Below are positions 1 to 8,720 of a DNA stretch of 34,176 bases, one piece after another. The notes under the pieces were generated by a model, which was not told the DNA's origin, made no database searches, and saw only the letters and a list, made by a program, of their open reading frames with translations. The stretch covers positions 25,670-59,845 of the forward strand of contig PCBT01000077.1 in NCBI GenBank assembly GCA_002731375.1. Reading direction: 5' to 3'. This DNA comes from Rhodospirillaceae bacterium. GTDB taxonomy: Bacteria > Pseudomonadota > Alphaproteobacteria > GCA-2731375. A program made the translations under genes and the position numbers. Positions within the stretch are counted from its first letter, which is position 1. The number at the start of each line of letters is the position of its first letter.

Positions 1-2
1 GG

Positions 3-233
3 CACAATGGGGTCCACTACATGGCGGGTTGTAACGGCGCGGGCGTCGCCATGATGACTTATCTAGGCACCCAAACGGCATTGAAGATCCTGGACAAGGC
101 GAACCGGCCCTGTGCCTTTGACGAGCTGCCTTTCCATAGCCGGCCCGGCTACACCGGGCACGCATGGTTCCTGCCCATCGTCTCGGGCTATTACGCCCTG
201 CGTGACCGCATGGATCGGGCCCGGGCTGCCTGA
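3..233 (+). CDS. FAD-dependent oxidoreductase (DAO family), C-terminal end only
   Basis: The reading frame is open from the left edge of the window to the TGA at 231-233, so the start and most of the protein lie outside. About 76 residues are visible. The segment GCNGAGVAMMTYLG is typical of the C-terminal FAD-binding closure in glycine/D-amino-acid-oxidase-like flavoproteins, where a glycine-rich turn contacts the cofactor. The following stretch (PFHSRPGYTGHAWFLP, then a helix ending RARAA) fits the usual tail. Members oxidise amines or amino acids with FAD; the substrate cannot be told from this end. The gene converges on the acetoacetate-decarboxylase-like gene on the other strand. Confidence 0.75.
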   Translation, partial: HNGVHYMAGCNGAGVAMMTYLGTQTALKILDKANRPCAFDELPFHSRPGYTGHAWFLPIVSGYYALRDRMDRARAA

Positions 234-252
234 ATTTTTTTCGCTCACGCCA

Positions 253-268
253 ATGTGCTAAAGCACAT
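253..268. terminator. Short hairpin between convergent genes, possible terminator
   Basis: A perfect 6-bp inverted repeat (ATGTGC, 4-nt loop, GCACAT) sits in the 86-bp gap between two convergent genes. A run of seven T lies upstream of it on the plus strand rather than downstream, so this is not a textbook Rho-independent terminator on either strand. The position is what makes a termination role plausible. Confidence 0.25.
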
Positions 269-319
269 CGCTTCGCAAGTTTTACGGGGTAGCTTAGTCG
301 ATTTGAAAATTCGATTCGG

Positions 320-1132
320 CTATTCGGCTGCGGCGGCCTTGCCGGCCCTTTGTCCGAAGGTATCGCCCGACGTATCAAGCGCCGGCCAATAGTCCATGCG
401 GCCATGGGCGTATGGCAAAAAATCGGCCGCGGGAATGGTGCCAATGGCGCGGGCGCGGGCATTCAGGTCGCCTTCGATATAGCTTGCCGCGACCACCTCC
501 TGTATCGGAATTTCGTGCAGCGGATCATGCACCGTGCCGGCCAGGATCAAGGTGCCCTGGGCCGTGCGGTTTAGGCGTAAATCATTGTCGAATTCCGCGA
601 TGGTCAAAACCGCATCCGCCTCCAGGCCATGGCCATCCACGGACGGTTGCGCCTTGATATTGAAGGTGGCGCCCTGGTTCCGCGCGGGCCCAGTGTCCTC
701 GCCCAGACCAAGCGACAGATCCATCAAGCGTACGCCCATACGGTCCACGGTGCCGTGCAACTGATTGCCGGTTATCTTCAGTTCGATAACGGCTTGCTTT
801 TTCGGCTCGCCAAACAGATCCCGGCCAAAGACGATGGCGTGATCGGTGCTCATGAACATGGTCAGTACGTATGCCGCTTCCACCGCGCCATACCGCGCCG
901 GCATGGAAATGGTTGCCCCGGAAAAGTCACCGACGCAGTTGGAGCCGAACTCGCCAATCGTTACCGCGACCATGGGTTGCGCGCCCGGGGCCAGCCCCGG
1001 CGGCAGGACCTGTTCGACAAATTCCGGCGTGGTTAGAAAACTCAGATGCGCCCGTCGCGCGCCGGTGAAGCGCGGCGTTGCTAAAACTTTTTCGATGGCG
1101 GCGATTTCCTCGGCGGTTTTGACGAATGCCAT
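320..1132 (-). CDS. Acetoacetate decarboxylase family protein
   Basis: A 270-residue cytoplasmic protein of the acetoacetate decarboxylase (ADC) superfamily. ADC removes CO2 from beta-keto acids through a Schiff base on a lysine whose pKa is lowered by a neighbouring lysine. The sequence GRDLFGEPKK at residues 103-112 matches the family's active-site signature, with Lys111/Lys112 as the paired lysines. Length is close to the usual 245-270 residues, and the N-terminal 25 residues look like an extension. Family members also include decarboxylase-dehydratases and aldolases, so acetoacetate itself is not proven as substrate. The gene is last in a leftward series and lies downstream of a broken cNMP-binding gene; it probably has its own promoter in the 1133-1233 gap. 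Confidence 0.85.
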   Translation of the reverse strand: MAFVKTAEEIAAIEKVLATPRFTGARRAHLSFLTTPEFVEQVLPPGLAPGAQPMVAVTIGEFGSNCVGDFSGATISMPARYGAVEAAYVLTMFMSTDHAIVFGRDLFGEPKKQAVIELKITGNQLHGTVDRMGVRLMDLSLGLGEDTGPARNQGATFNIKAQPSVDGHGLEADAVLTIAEFDNDLRLNRTAQGTLILAGTVHDPLHEIPIQEVVAASYIEGDLNARARAIGTIPAADFLPYAHGRMDYWPALDTSGDTFGQRAGKAAAAE

Positions 1133-1317
1133 GATGCCCCTCCCTGTTCCAAGCCATGTTTGATTGTGGACGGCCCCGCGTCAAGTCATGAGGTAGTTTG
1201 ATGCCAGGCGGCATGTACTCACCGTAGTAATGTTTAGAAAATTCTTAAATGTAAACCTCTATAAAGTCTGGAAAATCCATATGTTAATGGAACTTGATAA
1301 GTGGAGAGTGCTGTCAT

Positions 1318-1576
1318 GGCCTTGATCGTGGTCAGCACGCTGGGGCTGTCGCCGAAGGTGCCGGTGCGGATATCCATCGCCCCGCTGCGCAAAATGTAGG
1401 CTGTGTCCGCAACATCGTTTTCGTCGAATATCTTCTGGTTGGCCTCGTAGCCTTTTTTGGAAATGGGTATTTTCAGGCTTTTCAAGCTTGGGTGCGCGCT
1501 GTTCATCATCATTCAGCGAAGCTCGTAAAATTTCGTCCGCGATCTTTTCGCCCGTGCTTTTTCCGTTGCCCATCAT
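1318..1576 (-). pseudogene. Cyclic-nucleotide-binding domain protein, frameshifted and truncated
   Basis: Two overlapping minus-strand frames together spell the start of a cNMP-binding protein. The frame from 1576 gives a plausible N-terminus (MMGNGKSTGEKIADEILRAS). The frame around 1500-1318 then gives KKGYEANQKIFDENDVADTA, followed by YILRSGAMDIRTG and VLTTIKA, which is the first half of a cNMP-binding beta-roll. The frames differ by one base, so a frameshift lies near residues 21-30. The domain then stops just before the phosphate-binding cassette (normally GE-A-) and no related sequence follows, so the 3' half is lost. It follows trpS by about 90 bp on the same strand. The protein would have been a small regulator or sensor; as it stands it cannot bind nucleotide. 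Confidence 0.65.
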
Positions 1577-1668
1577 TCAAAGCCTTTCTCACCCGGCGCA
1601 GGATCAAATAGGGAGCGCGGGCAGGCTAGACTGATAATATGCAATGATGAAATTGTGGTTAACGTGTC

Positions 1669-2670
1669 TTAACGAACGTTTAGGAATCCAACCGCATCGT
1701 AAACCTCGCGTAGGACCGGGCGGGCCAGGGCTTCGGCCCGTTCGGCACCATTCCTTAGAACCCCATCCACATGCTCGGGGTCGGCCATCAGGCGCCGCAT
1801 CTCGGAACCCACGGGGCCAAGCTTCTCCACCGCCACATCCGTCAGGGCCTTCTTGAAATCTGCGAATTGCTTGCCGCCGTATTCCGCCAATACATCTTCT
1901 GGCGTGATATCGGCCAGGGCGGCGTAAATGGTGATCAGGTTAGCGGCCTCGGGCCGGCCTTCGAAACCTTCGACGCTTTCGGGCAGGGGTTGGGGATCGG
2001 TCTTGGCCTTGCGGATTTTCTGAGCGATCTCGTCCGGGCCGTCGGTCATGGTGATGCGGGAATAATCCGATGGATCGGATTTGGACATTTTCTTGGCGCC
2101 ATCGCGCAGGCTCATCACGCGGGTGGCTTCGCCAAAGATCAATGGCTCGACAATGGGAAAGACCTCTTTGCCGAAATCGTTGTTGAACTTTTGTGCCACG
2201 TCCCGGGTCAATTCCAAGTGCTGTTTCTGATCCTCGCCCACGGGCACATGCGTGGCCTTGTAGACCAAGATGTCTGCGGCCATGAGCACGGGGTAAACGT
2301 AGAGGCCGGCGGAGGCGTTCTCCCGGTGCTTGCCGGCCTTTTCCTTGAATTGTGTCATCCGGTTCAACCAGCCCAGGCGCGCCACGCAATTGAAAATCCA
2401 GGCCAGTTCGGCATGCGCCGGCACCTGGCTCTGATTAAAGATGATATGGCGCGCTGGATCGATCCCGGCGGCCAGAAAGGTGGAGGTGACTTCACGGGTG
2501 TTGGCCAGTAGCTCGCCTGGGTCCTGCCAGACCGTGATGGCGTGCATGTCGACGACGCAGTAGATGCACTCATAATCGTCCTGCAGGCGCGCGAAATTAC
2601 GGATAGCGCCCAGGTAGTTGCCCAAATGCAGGTTACCCGTGGGCTGCACCCCGGAAAAAATTCGCTTCAT
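1669..2670 (-). CDS. trpS: Tryptophanyl-tRNA synthetase
   Basis: A 333-residue class I aminoacyl-tRNA synthetase that charges tRNA-Trp with tryptophan using ATP, in the cytoplasm. The HIGH-type ATP motif is at residues 10-18 (PTGNLHLGN) and the KMSKS loop is intact at 194-198. [13 protein letters not shown] near 146-157 is a typical TrpRS tryptophan-pocket segment. Length matches bacterial TrpRS. It is the fourth gene of a leftward run that begins with murJ. In many alphaproteobacteria murJ and trpS are directly adjacent; here two unrelated metabolic genes lie between them. An essential housekeeping gene with no sign of damage. Confidence 0.97.
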   Translation of the reverse strand: MKRIFSGVQPTGNLHLGNYLGAIRNFARLQDDYECIYCVVDMHAITVWQDPGELLANTREVTSTFLAAGIDPARHIIFNQSQVPAHAELAWIFNCVARLGWLNRMTQFKEKAGKHRENASAGLYVYPVLMAADILVYKATHVPVGEDQKQHLELTRDVAQKFNNDFGKEVFPIVEPLIFGEATRVMSLRDGAKKMSKSDPSDYSRITMTDGPDEIAQKIRKAKTDPQPLPESVEGFEGRPEAANLITIYAALADITPEDVLAEYGGKQFADFKKALTDVAVEKLGPVGSEMRRLMADPEHVDGVLRNGAERAEALARPVLREVYDAVGFLNVR

Positions 2671-2740
2671 GGTTTTCTGACCCTAAAAGATGGATGGCAG
2701 GTTATTGCCCAGCTGAGCGTGAGGGTCAACCGCCGCTTTG

Positions 2741-3739
2741 TCAAAGGCCGTGACTGTCCTTGCCGACATCGCCGCTTTGGCCAAAAAGATCGCGAAACGG
2801 CTGCCAGTACATGCCCTTGACGCTGTGATAAAGGCCTTCGGTACCGTCACCCAGGCCCATGGCGAAATGTTCGTGTTCCCTTGGCACATACAAAGTGCCG
2901 AACAAACGGTCCCAAAAGGCAAGGCCAAAGCCGATGTTTTGGCCCCAGTGGCGTTCTTCGACGCTGTGATGGATCTGATGCTGGGCCGGCGAGATAAAGA
3001 TTTGGTTTAGAACCGGTCCAAAGCTAAGCCAAACATGGCTGTGACGCAGGTTGCCGATCAAGTTGTAGATGAAAATCAACGCGTGCAGGCCAAAGAACAG
3101 ATAGAAGCCCGCTGCTCCCCCAGACCAGTAGTTGAAGGCGCCGTTGACCAGGCCGGTGGCGAAAGCGGGGAAAGACGACATCAGGATTAAATCCACCGGA
3201 TGCACCCGATAAGCAGTGAACGGGGTTAGGACTTCAGCCGAATGATGCACCTTGTGAAAATGCCACAGCACGTCAAAGCGGTGCTGGACGTAATGCGCCA
3301 TATAGCGGCCAAAATCGTAAGCCAGGAAAAACACTACCGTGTAGAGCAGTGTTGTACCTGTGCCGGTGCCTTGTTTAGAGCTGGCGCCAAGCAGCGCGGC
3401 TAGCCCGCTTTCTGCCAACGTGCCCACCCAGGCGCCCGATAGAATCAATGGTGCGAAGATGGCGGGAAACAGCACGCCGTTGATGTAATAGAATTTGTAG
3501 TCGGCCTTGGCCGAGACATGGCCCCAGATTTCACGGCTGAAATAACGCCCGAAAAAGTTGGTTGCGCCGTCTTCGCGGTTGCGCAGAAAGACCACCATGG
3601 CCAGAACCAAGGCCGCCGCCAGAAACGGCCAGTATAAAAAGGAATCATGCTGGTTGAAGGCGAACAGTGGTTTGATCAGTGCCGATACGACGTCAAAGAC
3701 CAGGCGCGGTAAACCCTCCAACTGATCTGGATCAGGCAT
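2741..3739 (-). CDS. Sterol desaturase / fatty acid hydroxylase superfamily membrane protein
   Basis: An integral membrane di-iron oxygenase of the fatty acid hydroxylase superfamily, about 332 residues from the chosen start. The histidine clusters that bind the two irons are present: HYVQH and HKVHHS in the middle, and HQIHHS later. At least four hydrophobic segments precede or surround them (for example FLAAALVLAMVVFL and TTLLYTVVFFLAYDFG). I place the start at 3739 (MPDPDQLEG) rather than the upstream in-frame 3793. This leaves an 8-bp overlap with the stop region of the CaiB-type gene, as expected for translational coupling. Members hydroxylate or desaturate sterols, fatty acids or carotenoids; the lipid substrate cannot be named here. 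Confidence 0.85.
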   Translation of the reverse strand: MPDPDQLEGLPRLVFDVVSALIKPLFAFNQHDSFLYWPFLAAALVLAMVVFLRNREDGATNFFGRYFSREIWGHVSAKADYKFYYINGVLFPAIFAPLILSGAWVGTLAESGLAALLGASSKQGTGTGTTLLYTVVFFLAYDFGRYMAHYVQHRFDVLWHFHKVHHSAEVLTPFTAYRVHPVDLILMSSFPAFATGLVNGAFNYWSGGAAGFYLFFGLHALIFIYNLIGNLRHSHVWLSFGPVLNQIFISPAQHQIHHSVEERHWGQNIGFGLAFWDRLFGTLYVPREHEHFAMGLGDGTEGLYHSVKGMYWQPFRDLFGQSGDVGKDSHGL

Positions 3740-4916
3740 TGTTCTTCCCAACGGCGTTACTCGCCAGAAGGGAGGCGATCTCGTCCGCGCCATAGCCGGC
3801 CTCGGCTAGGATAGTGTTGGTGTGCTGGCCGATATGGGCGCATTCGGTCAATTCGTCGGCGCTGTCGATCTTGGGCATGCCTGGAATATTGACGATGGGT
3901 ATGCGGCCCATCTCGGGATGTTCGACCCAGGCGACGCCATTCACCGCCGCCACATGCTCGTCCTTGAGATAGTCGCCATAATCGGAGATGGCTGAATTCA
4001 TGACTTCCGCCTCGGTCAGTAGATCACACCATTCGGCGGTGGTTTTCTTCAGAAACTCGGCCCGGATCATGGGCATCAATTCGGCCTCGCGTTCCACCCG
4101 CTTGTCCCTGGTATTGAAGCGCGGGTCGTCGATCAATTCCTCCAGGCCCAAGACCTCACACAACGAGACATAGTGGCGGTCGCGCATGGCGGTGATGTTG
4201 ATATGGCTATCGGCTGTCTTCATGGTACCGACTGGAACGTACAGAACCTGGGGTGCGCCCTCCTCGATGAAGTATTCCAACACCTTGGCACCCTGGAAGG
4301 CGGCGGCGGATTGCATCAGGGAGCAATCAATATAGGCGCCTTCGCCAAAACGCATGCGTCCGATCAGGGCCGAGGATATGGCCTGGTAGGCATACAGGCC
4401 GGTCATCACGTCGACGGCGATCATGCCGATCCGTTGCGGCGTGCCTTCGGCATCGCGGTTGATCGACATCCAGCCGGAAAAGGCCTGGATCACCGAATCC
4501 GTGACTGGCTGATCGCTATAGGGCCCTTCCTGGCCAAAACCGGTAACGGAAAGATAGATCACATCCTCCCGCTTCACCTTTATATCCTCGTAGCCCAAGC
4601 CAAAGCGCGCCATCACGCCGGGGCGGAAGCTTTCCACCACGATATCCGCCTCCGCCGCCAGTTTCTGAGCCACCGCACGGCCATCTTCGGACTTCAGATC
4701 CAGGGCGATGGAGCGTTTGCCCCGGTTGAAGGTCACCGCATGGGCGCATAGATCGCCATACATCTTGCCCAGCGAGCGGCCCCAATCACCGTCCAAGGGT
4801 TCCACCTTGGTGACATCGGCGCCATGTTGGGCCAGCAACATGGTGGCATGGGGTCCCGCCACGCCTTGGGTTGCATCGAATACCTTGATGCCAGAAAGCG
4901 GTTTACGGTCGGTCAT
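3732..4916 (-). CDS. CaiB/BaiF family (class III) CoA transferase
   Basis: A 394-residue class III CoA transferase, which moves CoA between carboxylic acids through a covalent aspartyl-CoA intermediate. The N-terminus (LSGIKVFDATQGVAGPHATM) and VESFRPGVMARFGLGY are diagnostic. The catalytic aspartate is Asp169 in AVDVMTGLYA, at the same number as in formyl-CoA transferase. The substrate is unknown; the family includes carnitine, formyl, succinyl and mesaconyl CoA transferases. The gene overlaps the hydroxylase gene by 8 bp, so the two probably act on the same pathway or at least share a transcript. It begins 46 bp after the murJ stop. Confidence 0.92.
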   Translation of the reverse strand: MTDRKPLSGIKVFDATQGVAGPHATMLLAQHGADVTKVEPLDGDWGRSLGKMYGDLCAHAVTFNRGKRSIALDLKSEDGRAVAQKLAAEADIVVESFRPGVMARFGLGYEDIKVKREDVIYLSVTGFGQEGPYSDQPVTDSVIQAFSGWMSINRDAEGTPQRIGMIAVDVMTGLYAYQAISSALIGRMRFGEGAYIDCSLMQSAAAFQGAKVLEYFIEEGAPQVLYVPVGTMKTADSHINITAMRDRHYVSLCEVLGLEELIDDPRFNTRDKRVEREAELMPMIRAEFLKKTTAEWCDLLTEAEVMNSAISDYGDYLKDEHVAAVNGVAWVEHPEMGRIPIVNIPGMPKIDSADELTECAHIGQHTNTILAEAGYGADEIASLLASNAVGKNNA

Positions 4917-4962
4917 TTCATCATCCGTTAAAATGCTTCAGGGTTTAATTATCCATAGCGGT

Positions 4963-6513
4963 CTAGCGCCGTCGTGCCAATAGGGCCTTGATCTCGTCCC
5001 ATCGCACGGCACGCAGGATCACGGCGGCCAGGGCATAGCTGAGCATGCCTGCCACCACCAGAGCAGCCAGGGCTGGAATGCGTTGCATTTCGCCGCCCAC
5101 AAGGAACGGCGCCGCCAAAAGATCCTTCAGCCACCATAGAACTAGCGCCATGATCAGGGCCGCGCTCAGGGCCCGCCCCAGACGCTGTATCAACCGTGTG
5201 TCGGGAACCAGATCGCCCCGACGGTACAGGATCCAGGATAAAAGGCCCACATTTAGCCAGGCCGCGATGGCGGTGGCCAGCGCTAGGCCGGCGTGGGCCA
5301 GAAACTGCATCAGGATCAGGTTCCCGATCACGTTGACCAGCATGGCCGCGATACCGACCAGAACCGGTGTGCGGGTGTCGCGGCGGGCGAAAAAGGCCGG
5401 CCCCAGCACCTTGACCAGAACATAGGCTGGCAGTCCCACGGCATAGGCGGTCAAGGCAAAGGCCGTGGCGCGGGCGGCAGCTGCGTCGAACTGGCCGCGC
5501 TGAAACAGGGTCAAGATCAACTCGTCCGCCGTCAAGAAGAACGCGAACATCGCCGGCAGGGCCAGAAACAGCGTCAATTCAATAGCCCTGTTCAGTGCCT
5601 GAAGCGCGCCGGGTTGGTCGTTTTGCGCCACTAGGCGGGACAGCAGGGGCAGGATGGCCGTGCCTACCGCCACGCCGACCACGCCGATGGGTAGTTGGTT
5701 CAGGCGGTCGGCATAAAACAGGAATGAGACCGAGCCCTTGGGCAGCAACGATGCCAGGATAATATCAATCACCAGGTTGATCTGCACCACGCCGGCGCCA
5801 AGTGCCGCCGGCAGCATCAGATGCAACAACTCGCGTATCTTGGGTGTCAGACGTGGGCGCGGCAGGCGCAGGTTCATGCCGGCCCGCTGGCAAGCCACGG
5901 ATAGCCAGACGAGTTGCACCACTCCCGCCACGGCGACGCCCCAGGCCAGGGCATGCCCCGGACTGGGCAGGTGGGGGGAGAGCAGGGTGATGGCCGCGAT
6001 CAGGCAGATATTCAACAACACTGGCGTTGCGGCCACGGCGGCGAAACGCTGCAGAGAATTCAGCACGCCGCCCATGAGCGAGACCAGCGAGATGAACAGC
6101 AGATAGGGGAAGGTGATGCGGGTGAAGGCTACGGCCAGATCAAAACGTTCGGGATCGTCCACGAAGCCCGGCGCCAATACTTGCATTAGCCACGGCATGG
6201 TGAGCTGTGCCAGGGTGACGAAGAGAAACAAGGTTAGTAACAGGAAACTCAATGCCTGCTCGGCGAAGGCCTGGGCCCGCGCGGGCCCATGGTTCGTCAA
6301 TAAACCCGAAAAAAGCGGCACGAAACCCGCGTTGAAGGCGCCCTCGGCGAATAGGCGGCGGAAAAAATTCGGCAGCTTGAAGGCGACGAAAAAAGCATCC
6401 GCCACGAGCCCCGTGCCCAGGATGCCCGCGATCAGGATGTCGCGTGCAAAGCCAAGTATGCGGCTCACCATGGTGTAGCCGCCCACGGTGGCGAAGGCGC
6501 GAAACAAATTCAT
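4963..6513 (-). CDS. murJ: Lipid II flippase MurJ
   Basis: A 516-residue polytopic inner-membrane protein of the MurJ/MviN family, which flips lipid II across the membrane for peptidoglycan synthesis. The start MNLFRAFATVGGYTMVSRIL and the segment GFARDILIAGILGTGLVADA are hallmark MurJ sequence in TM1-TM2, including the conserved Arg and Asp. FFVAFKLPNFFRRLFAEGAF is the signature that follows. About 14 hydrophobic segments run to the C-terminus, which ends in a basic tail (LLARRR). Length is normal. It heads the leftward group leading to trpS. The AT-rich gap upstream (6514-6850) should hold its promoter. Confidence 0.97.
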   Translation of the reverse strand: MNLFRAFATVGGYTMVSRILGFARDILIAGILGTGLVADAFFVAFKLPNFFRRLFAEGAFNAGFVPLFSGLLTNHGPARAQAFAEQALSFLLLTLFLFVTLAQLTMPWLMQVLAPGFVDDPERFDLAVAFTRITFPYLLFISLVSLMGGVLNSLQRFAAVAATPVLLNICLIAAITLLSPHLPSPGHALAWGVAVAGVVQLVWLSVACQRAGMNLRLPRPRLTPKIRELLHLMLPAALGAGVVQINLVIDIILASLLPKGSVSFLFYADRLNQLPIGVVGVAVGTAILPLLSRLVAQNDQPGALQALNRAIELTLFLALPAMFAFFLTADELILTLFQRGQFDAAAARATAFALTAYAVGLPAYVLVKVLGPAFFARRDTRTPVLVGIAAMLVNVIGNLILMQFLAHAGLALATAIAAWLNVGLLSWILYRRGDLVPDTRLIQRLGRALSAALIMALVLWWLKDLLAAPFLVGGEMQRIPALAALVVAGMLSYALAAVILRAVRWDEIKALLARRR

Positions 6514-6850
6514 CGCAAATGCATAGCGGAATTATGGGGCTAGAAAAAGACACTTGGCGGTCAGAGGAGGTTTTCCGAACCGGCACTTAATCTATTCATA
6601 TTGTGTCATGAGAGGGCAATTTAGAGAAATAATACATTGCATAATATAATTTCCATAATGAACTGATCAAAAGACATCTCCGTACTTACGGGAAAAAATA
6701 GAAATGAATAAAAGCTGTAAATATACAAAAATACTTTAAATATAATTAGTTATATGGATAATTTAATAGAGTAGTCGAGGCTAATTTCGATCATATGAAA
6801 ACATCTAAAAAATGATGATCGAAATTATAGCATTTTAATATCTTGGTAAT
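6514..6850. other. AT-rich gap upstream of murJ
   Basis: About 340 bp without a supported gene. From about 6590 to 6850 the sequence is strikingly AT-rich with long A and T runs, unlike the surrounding GC-rich DNA. It contains the 12-bp inverted repeat listed separately and a small palindrome (CCGTA, 2-nt gap, TACGG) near 6679. The murJ promoter is expected in its left part. The right edge meets the truncated end of the metallophosphoesterase pseudogene. I see no reading frame of recognisable family and no RNA gene. Confidence 0.6.
6783..6826. repeat. 12-bp perfect inverted repeat in AT-rich DNA
   Basis: AATTTCGATCAT at 6783-6794 is matched by its exact reverse complement ATGATCGAAATT at 6815-6826, with a 20-nt A-rich spacer. 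The flanks nearly extend the match (GCT on the left, AGC two bases further out on the right). It could form a hairpin in RNA from either strand or act as a binding site for a dimeric protein. No T-run follows that would make it a clear terminator. Confidence 0.7.
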
Positions 6851-6954
6851 CGCTCGCTACCATAATTGCATACGAGGAACGTTAAACTCTTGTGATGCGT
6901 TTGGCTTGCTGCGAAACAGAATACCCAAGCCTCTGGGGGAAATAAATCGCCTTA

Positions 6955-7408
6955 TCAACGATATCGCGGTCATTGCGATTACGTCCGGATTCAGCCCGTT
7001 CACCCGTCCGACGACGACTTGGACATAGTCGCGCTTGATCGTGGAGCCGATATGCAGGTTGGAAATCTGGGCGGTGGCAAACCCCGGAACCGCAACGGCG
7101 CTTTCCTTTTGCCAGCTTGCTATGTTCGGCAGCGGCATGGCGGCATCACGCATGATCGTGAAAACCAGAAGCGATGAGGCCCAGCCCATGGTCAGGCCGC
7201 CGGCTCAGATAAGGCGGTCGATCACGCTCTGGTTGACGAAAAAGACCCTCGAAAGGGTTCCGAACGGGATCAGCAGGGATGACAAGATCAGCCCCATGCC
7301 GCCCAGGATTTGCAATTCGCCAGCCACTGGCAGGTCGGGTAGCAGGAGCCAGGCCGGATAAATGTGCAGCAGGAAGATGATCTGAAAGGCACGAATGGCA
7401 ATACGGTG
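6955..7408 (-). pseudogene. Membrane-anchored metallophosphoesterase (YaeI/YkuE-like), broken
   Basis: Three pieces read in order on the minus strand. First, 7408-7208 encodes hydrophobic segments (FLLHIYPAWLLLPDLP, then LQILGGMGLILSSLLIPFGT) ending at a TGA at 7205-7207. Second, the same frame continues past that stop with MGWASSLLVFTIMRD, another membrane helix, and then the phosphoesterase opening ISNLHIGSTIKRDYVQ and VNGLNPDVIAMT. Third, the expected GDIVD follows only after restoring one missing base near 6966; beyond it the match ends. So there is an in-frame stop, a 1-base deletion and loss of the rest of the catalytic domain. The first metal-binding motif normally reads D-x-H and here reads N-x-H. 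The assignment rests on motif recognition. Confidence 0.72.
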
Positions 7409-7510
7409 CTAACCCGCCCGCCTGCGGTGGGTAAAGTCCGAGGTGTCTTGGGCTTAGTCGGTCGCCATTGGTTCAATACAGTTGTGTCTGAATTTCAGAA
7501 AGGGTACTCG

Positions 7511-8596
7511 TCAGGCGGGCTGTTTCAGCCGCGTTTCCGAGGCGCCGGCGCCGCCGTCCATGACCTTTAGGTCGGCGTTTAGGACCACGCCCGGACAATG
7601 GATGCCCAGGGGACGTCCGTCAGCATTCAGGCCCTGTTGTTCCTCATAGACCGCCGGTAATGCCGGCCCTCCGGCGCAGGCGAGCCAAAGCCGTAGCAGA
7701 TGGCGGCTCTTTTCCGGCTCACCCCAATCTTCAAACGCGGTGCGGCTATGCAGGATGCTGTGATTGCTGACGAACTGCATGTCGCCGGGACCGAACGTAA
7801 TATCAAGGTGGAACTCCGGGTCATCGGCCAGGGCGTCGAGGTAGTCGAACGCCTCTTCCTGTTGTTCGGTGATCCGGGGCACTTCGTCAAACCTTTGCGC
7901 CTTGCGGATGCCGCTGCGGACGAAATTGGTGAACAAACGCCCTTCATGGGGATTAAAGACGGGCATGGGAAACCAGGGCTTGCGGCCTTGCGGAATTTCG
8001 TCCCGGCGGTCCCGGTATGATGGTTGCATCAGGATACGGGCCAGATCCGGCCGCCGTTCGGCCATGGCATTGTACAAGGCGAGGGAGGAAACAAGGCTGG
8101 ACAGTCCGCCCGACTTTGACGTCCGGACCGACAACAGCGCTACGATATCGCCGGAATCGCAATGATAGGGCAGCCGGGCGTTGGATTAATAGCCACGCGC
8201 GCTGGGCACATTAGGGTCAAAGCCCAGATCCCGGACATGACCCAGGGCATGCCCCTTGGCGTTCTGCGATACGGCAACTCCGACGTGCGCACCCACGGCC
8301 CAGAAAGCCCGCGCGGCCTGTTCCAAGGAATAGCGTTCGATAGGGAAACCCGTGATCAACATGAAGCCCTGGCCATGCAAAATAGTCTCGCGCATTTCCG
8401 CCAGCCGGGATGCCAAATACGGCAACGGCGCATCAGCCTTGGTGATGTCCACGATCGCCGTTTTTTCCAGTTCCGTGATGGCTCGGTCCAGATCATCGAT
8501 TTCATCCGGCGTCAGCTCAATCGTCCACCTCTCCGGCGTCCGCGCCAGTTCAGGACCGCTCCAGGCGCCATCGAAACGCGGCAGATCATCAGACAT
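7511..8596 (-). pseudogene. TauD/TfdA-type dioxygenase interrupted by one in-frame stop
   Basis: Two open frames, 8596-8186 and 8134-7511, are in the same frame and join through continuous coding sequence. Only the TAA at 8186-8188 breaks it. Reading through gives GY-stop-SNARLPYHCDSGDIVALLSV, in which homologous proteins commonly carry Gln at the stop, so CAA to TAA is the likely change. HCD is the iron-binding H-x-D motif, and NHSILHSRTAFED carries the distal His region. The full product would be about 361 residues, the size of the larger TauD/TfdA Fe(II)/2-oxoglutarate oxygenases. The upstream piece contains no metal ligand, so neither half could work alone. Single-base damage means a recent mutation, a sequencing error or stop-codon readthrough. 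Confidence 0.8.
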
Positions 8597-8701
8597 GTAA
8601 ATTCCCCCAATTATATTTGCCTGCCATTATCCAGGATCGCCCACATTTGGCAATCGCTCAACTTATGCGGCGAGGCGCATTGTTGCGATGAAATATTTCC
8701 G

Positions 8702-8720
8702 TAGCCCCTCGATGGGGCTA
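8702..8720. promoter_or_regulatory. 7-bp-stem hairpin in the leader of the UbiD-type gene
   Basis: TAGCCCC and GGGGCTA form a perfect 7-bp inverted repeat around a 5-nt loop, about 46 bp upstream of the decarboxylase start. It lies in the 170-bp divergent region between the TauD-like pseudogene and the UbiD gene. It may be an operator for a dimeric regulator or a leader hairpin; no T-run follows it. Confidence 0.4.

Noticed and set aside
314-329. Tandem 8-bp repeat ATTCGGCT at the end of the decarboxylase-like gene
   Set aside because: Only two short copies overlapping a stop codon; easily due to chance or a small slippage event.
1771-2511. 246-codon open frame antisense to trpS
   Set aside because: trpS has intact catalytic motifs over the same span; the antisense product has no recognisable domain.
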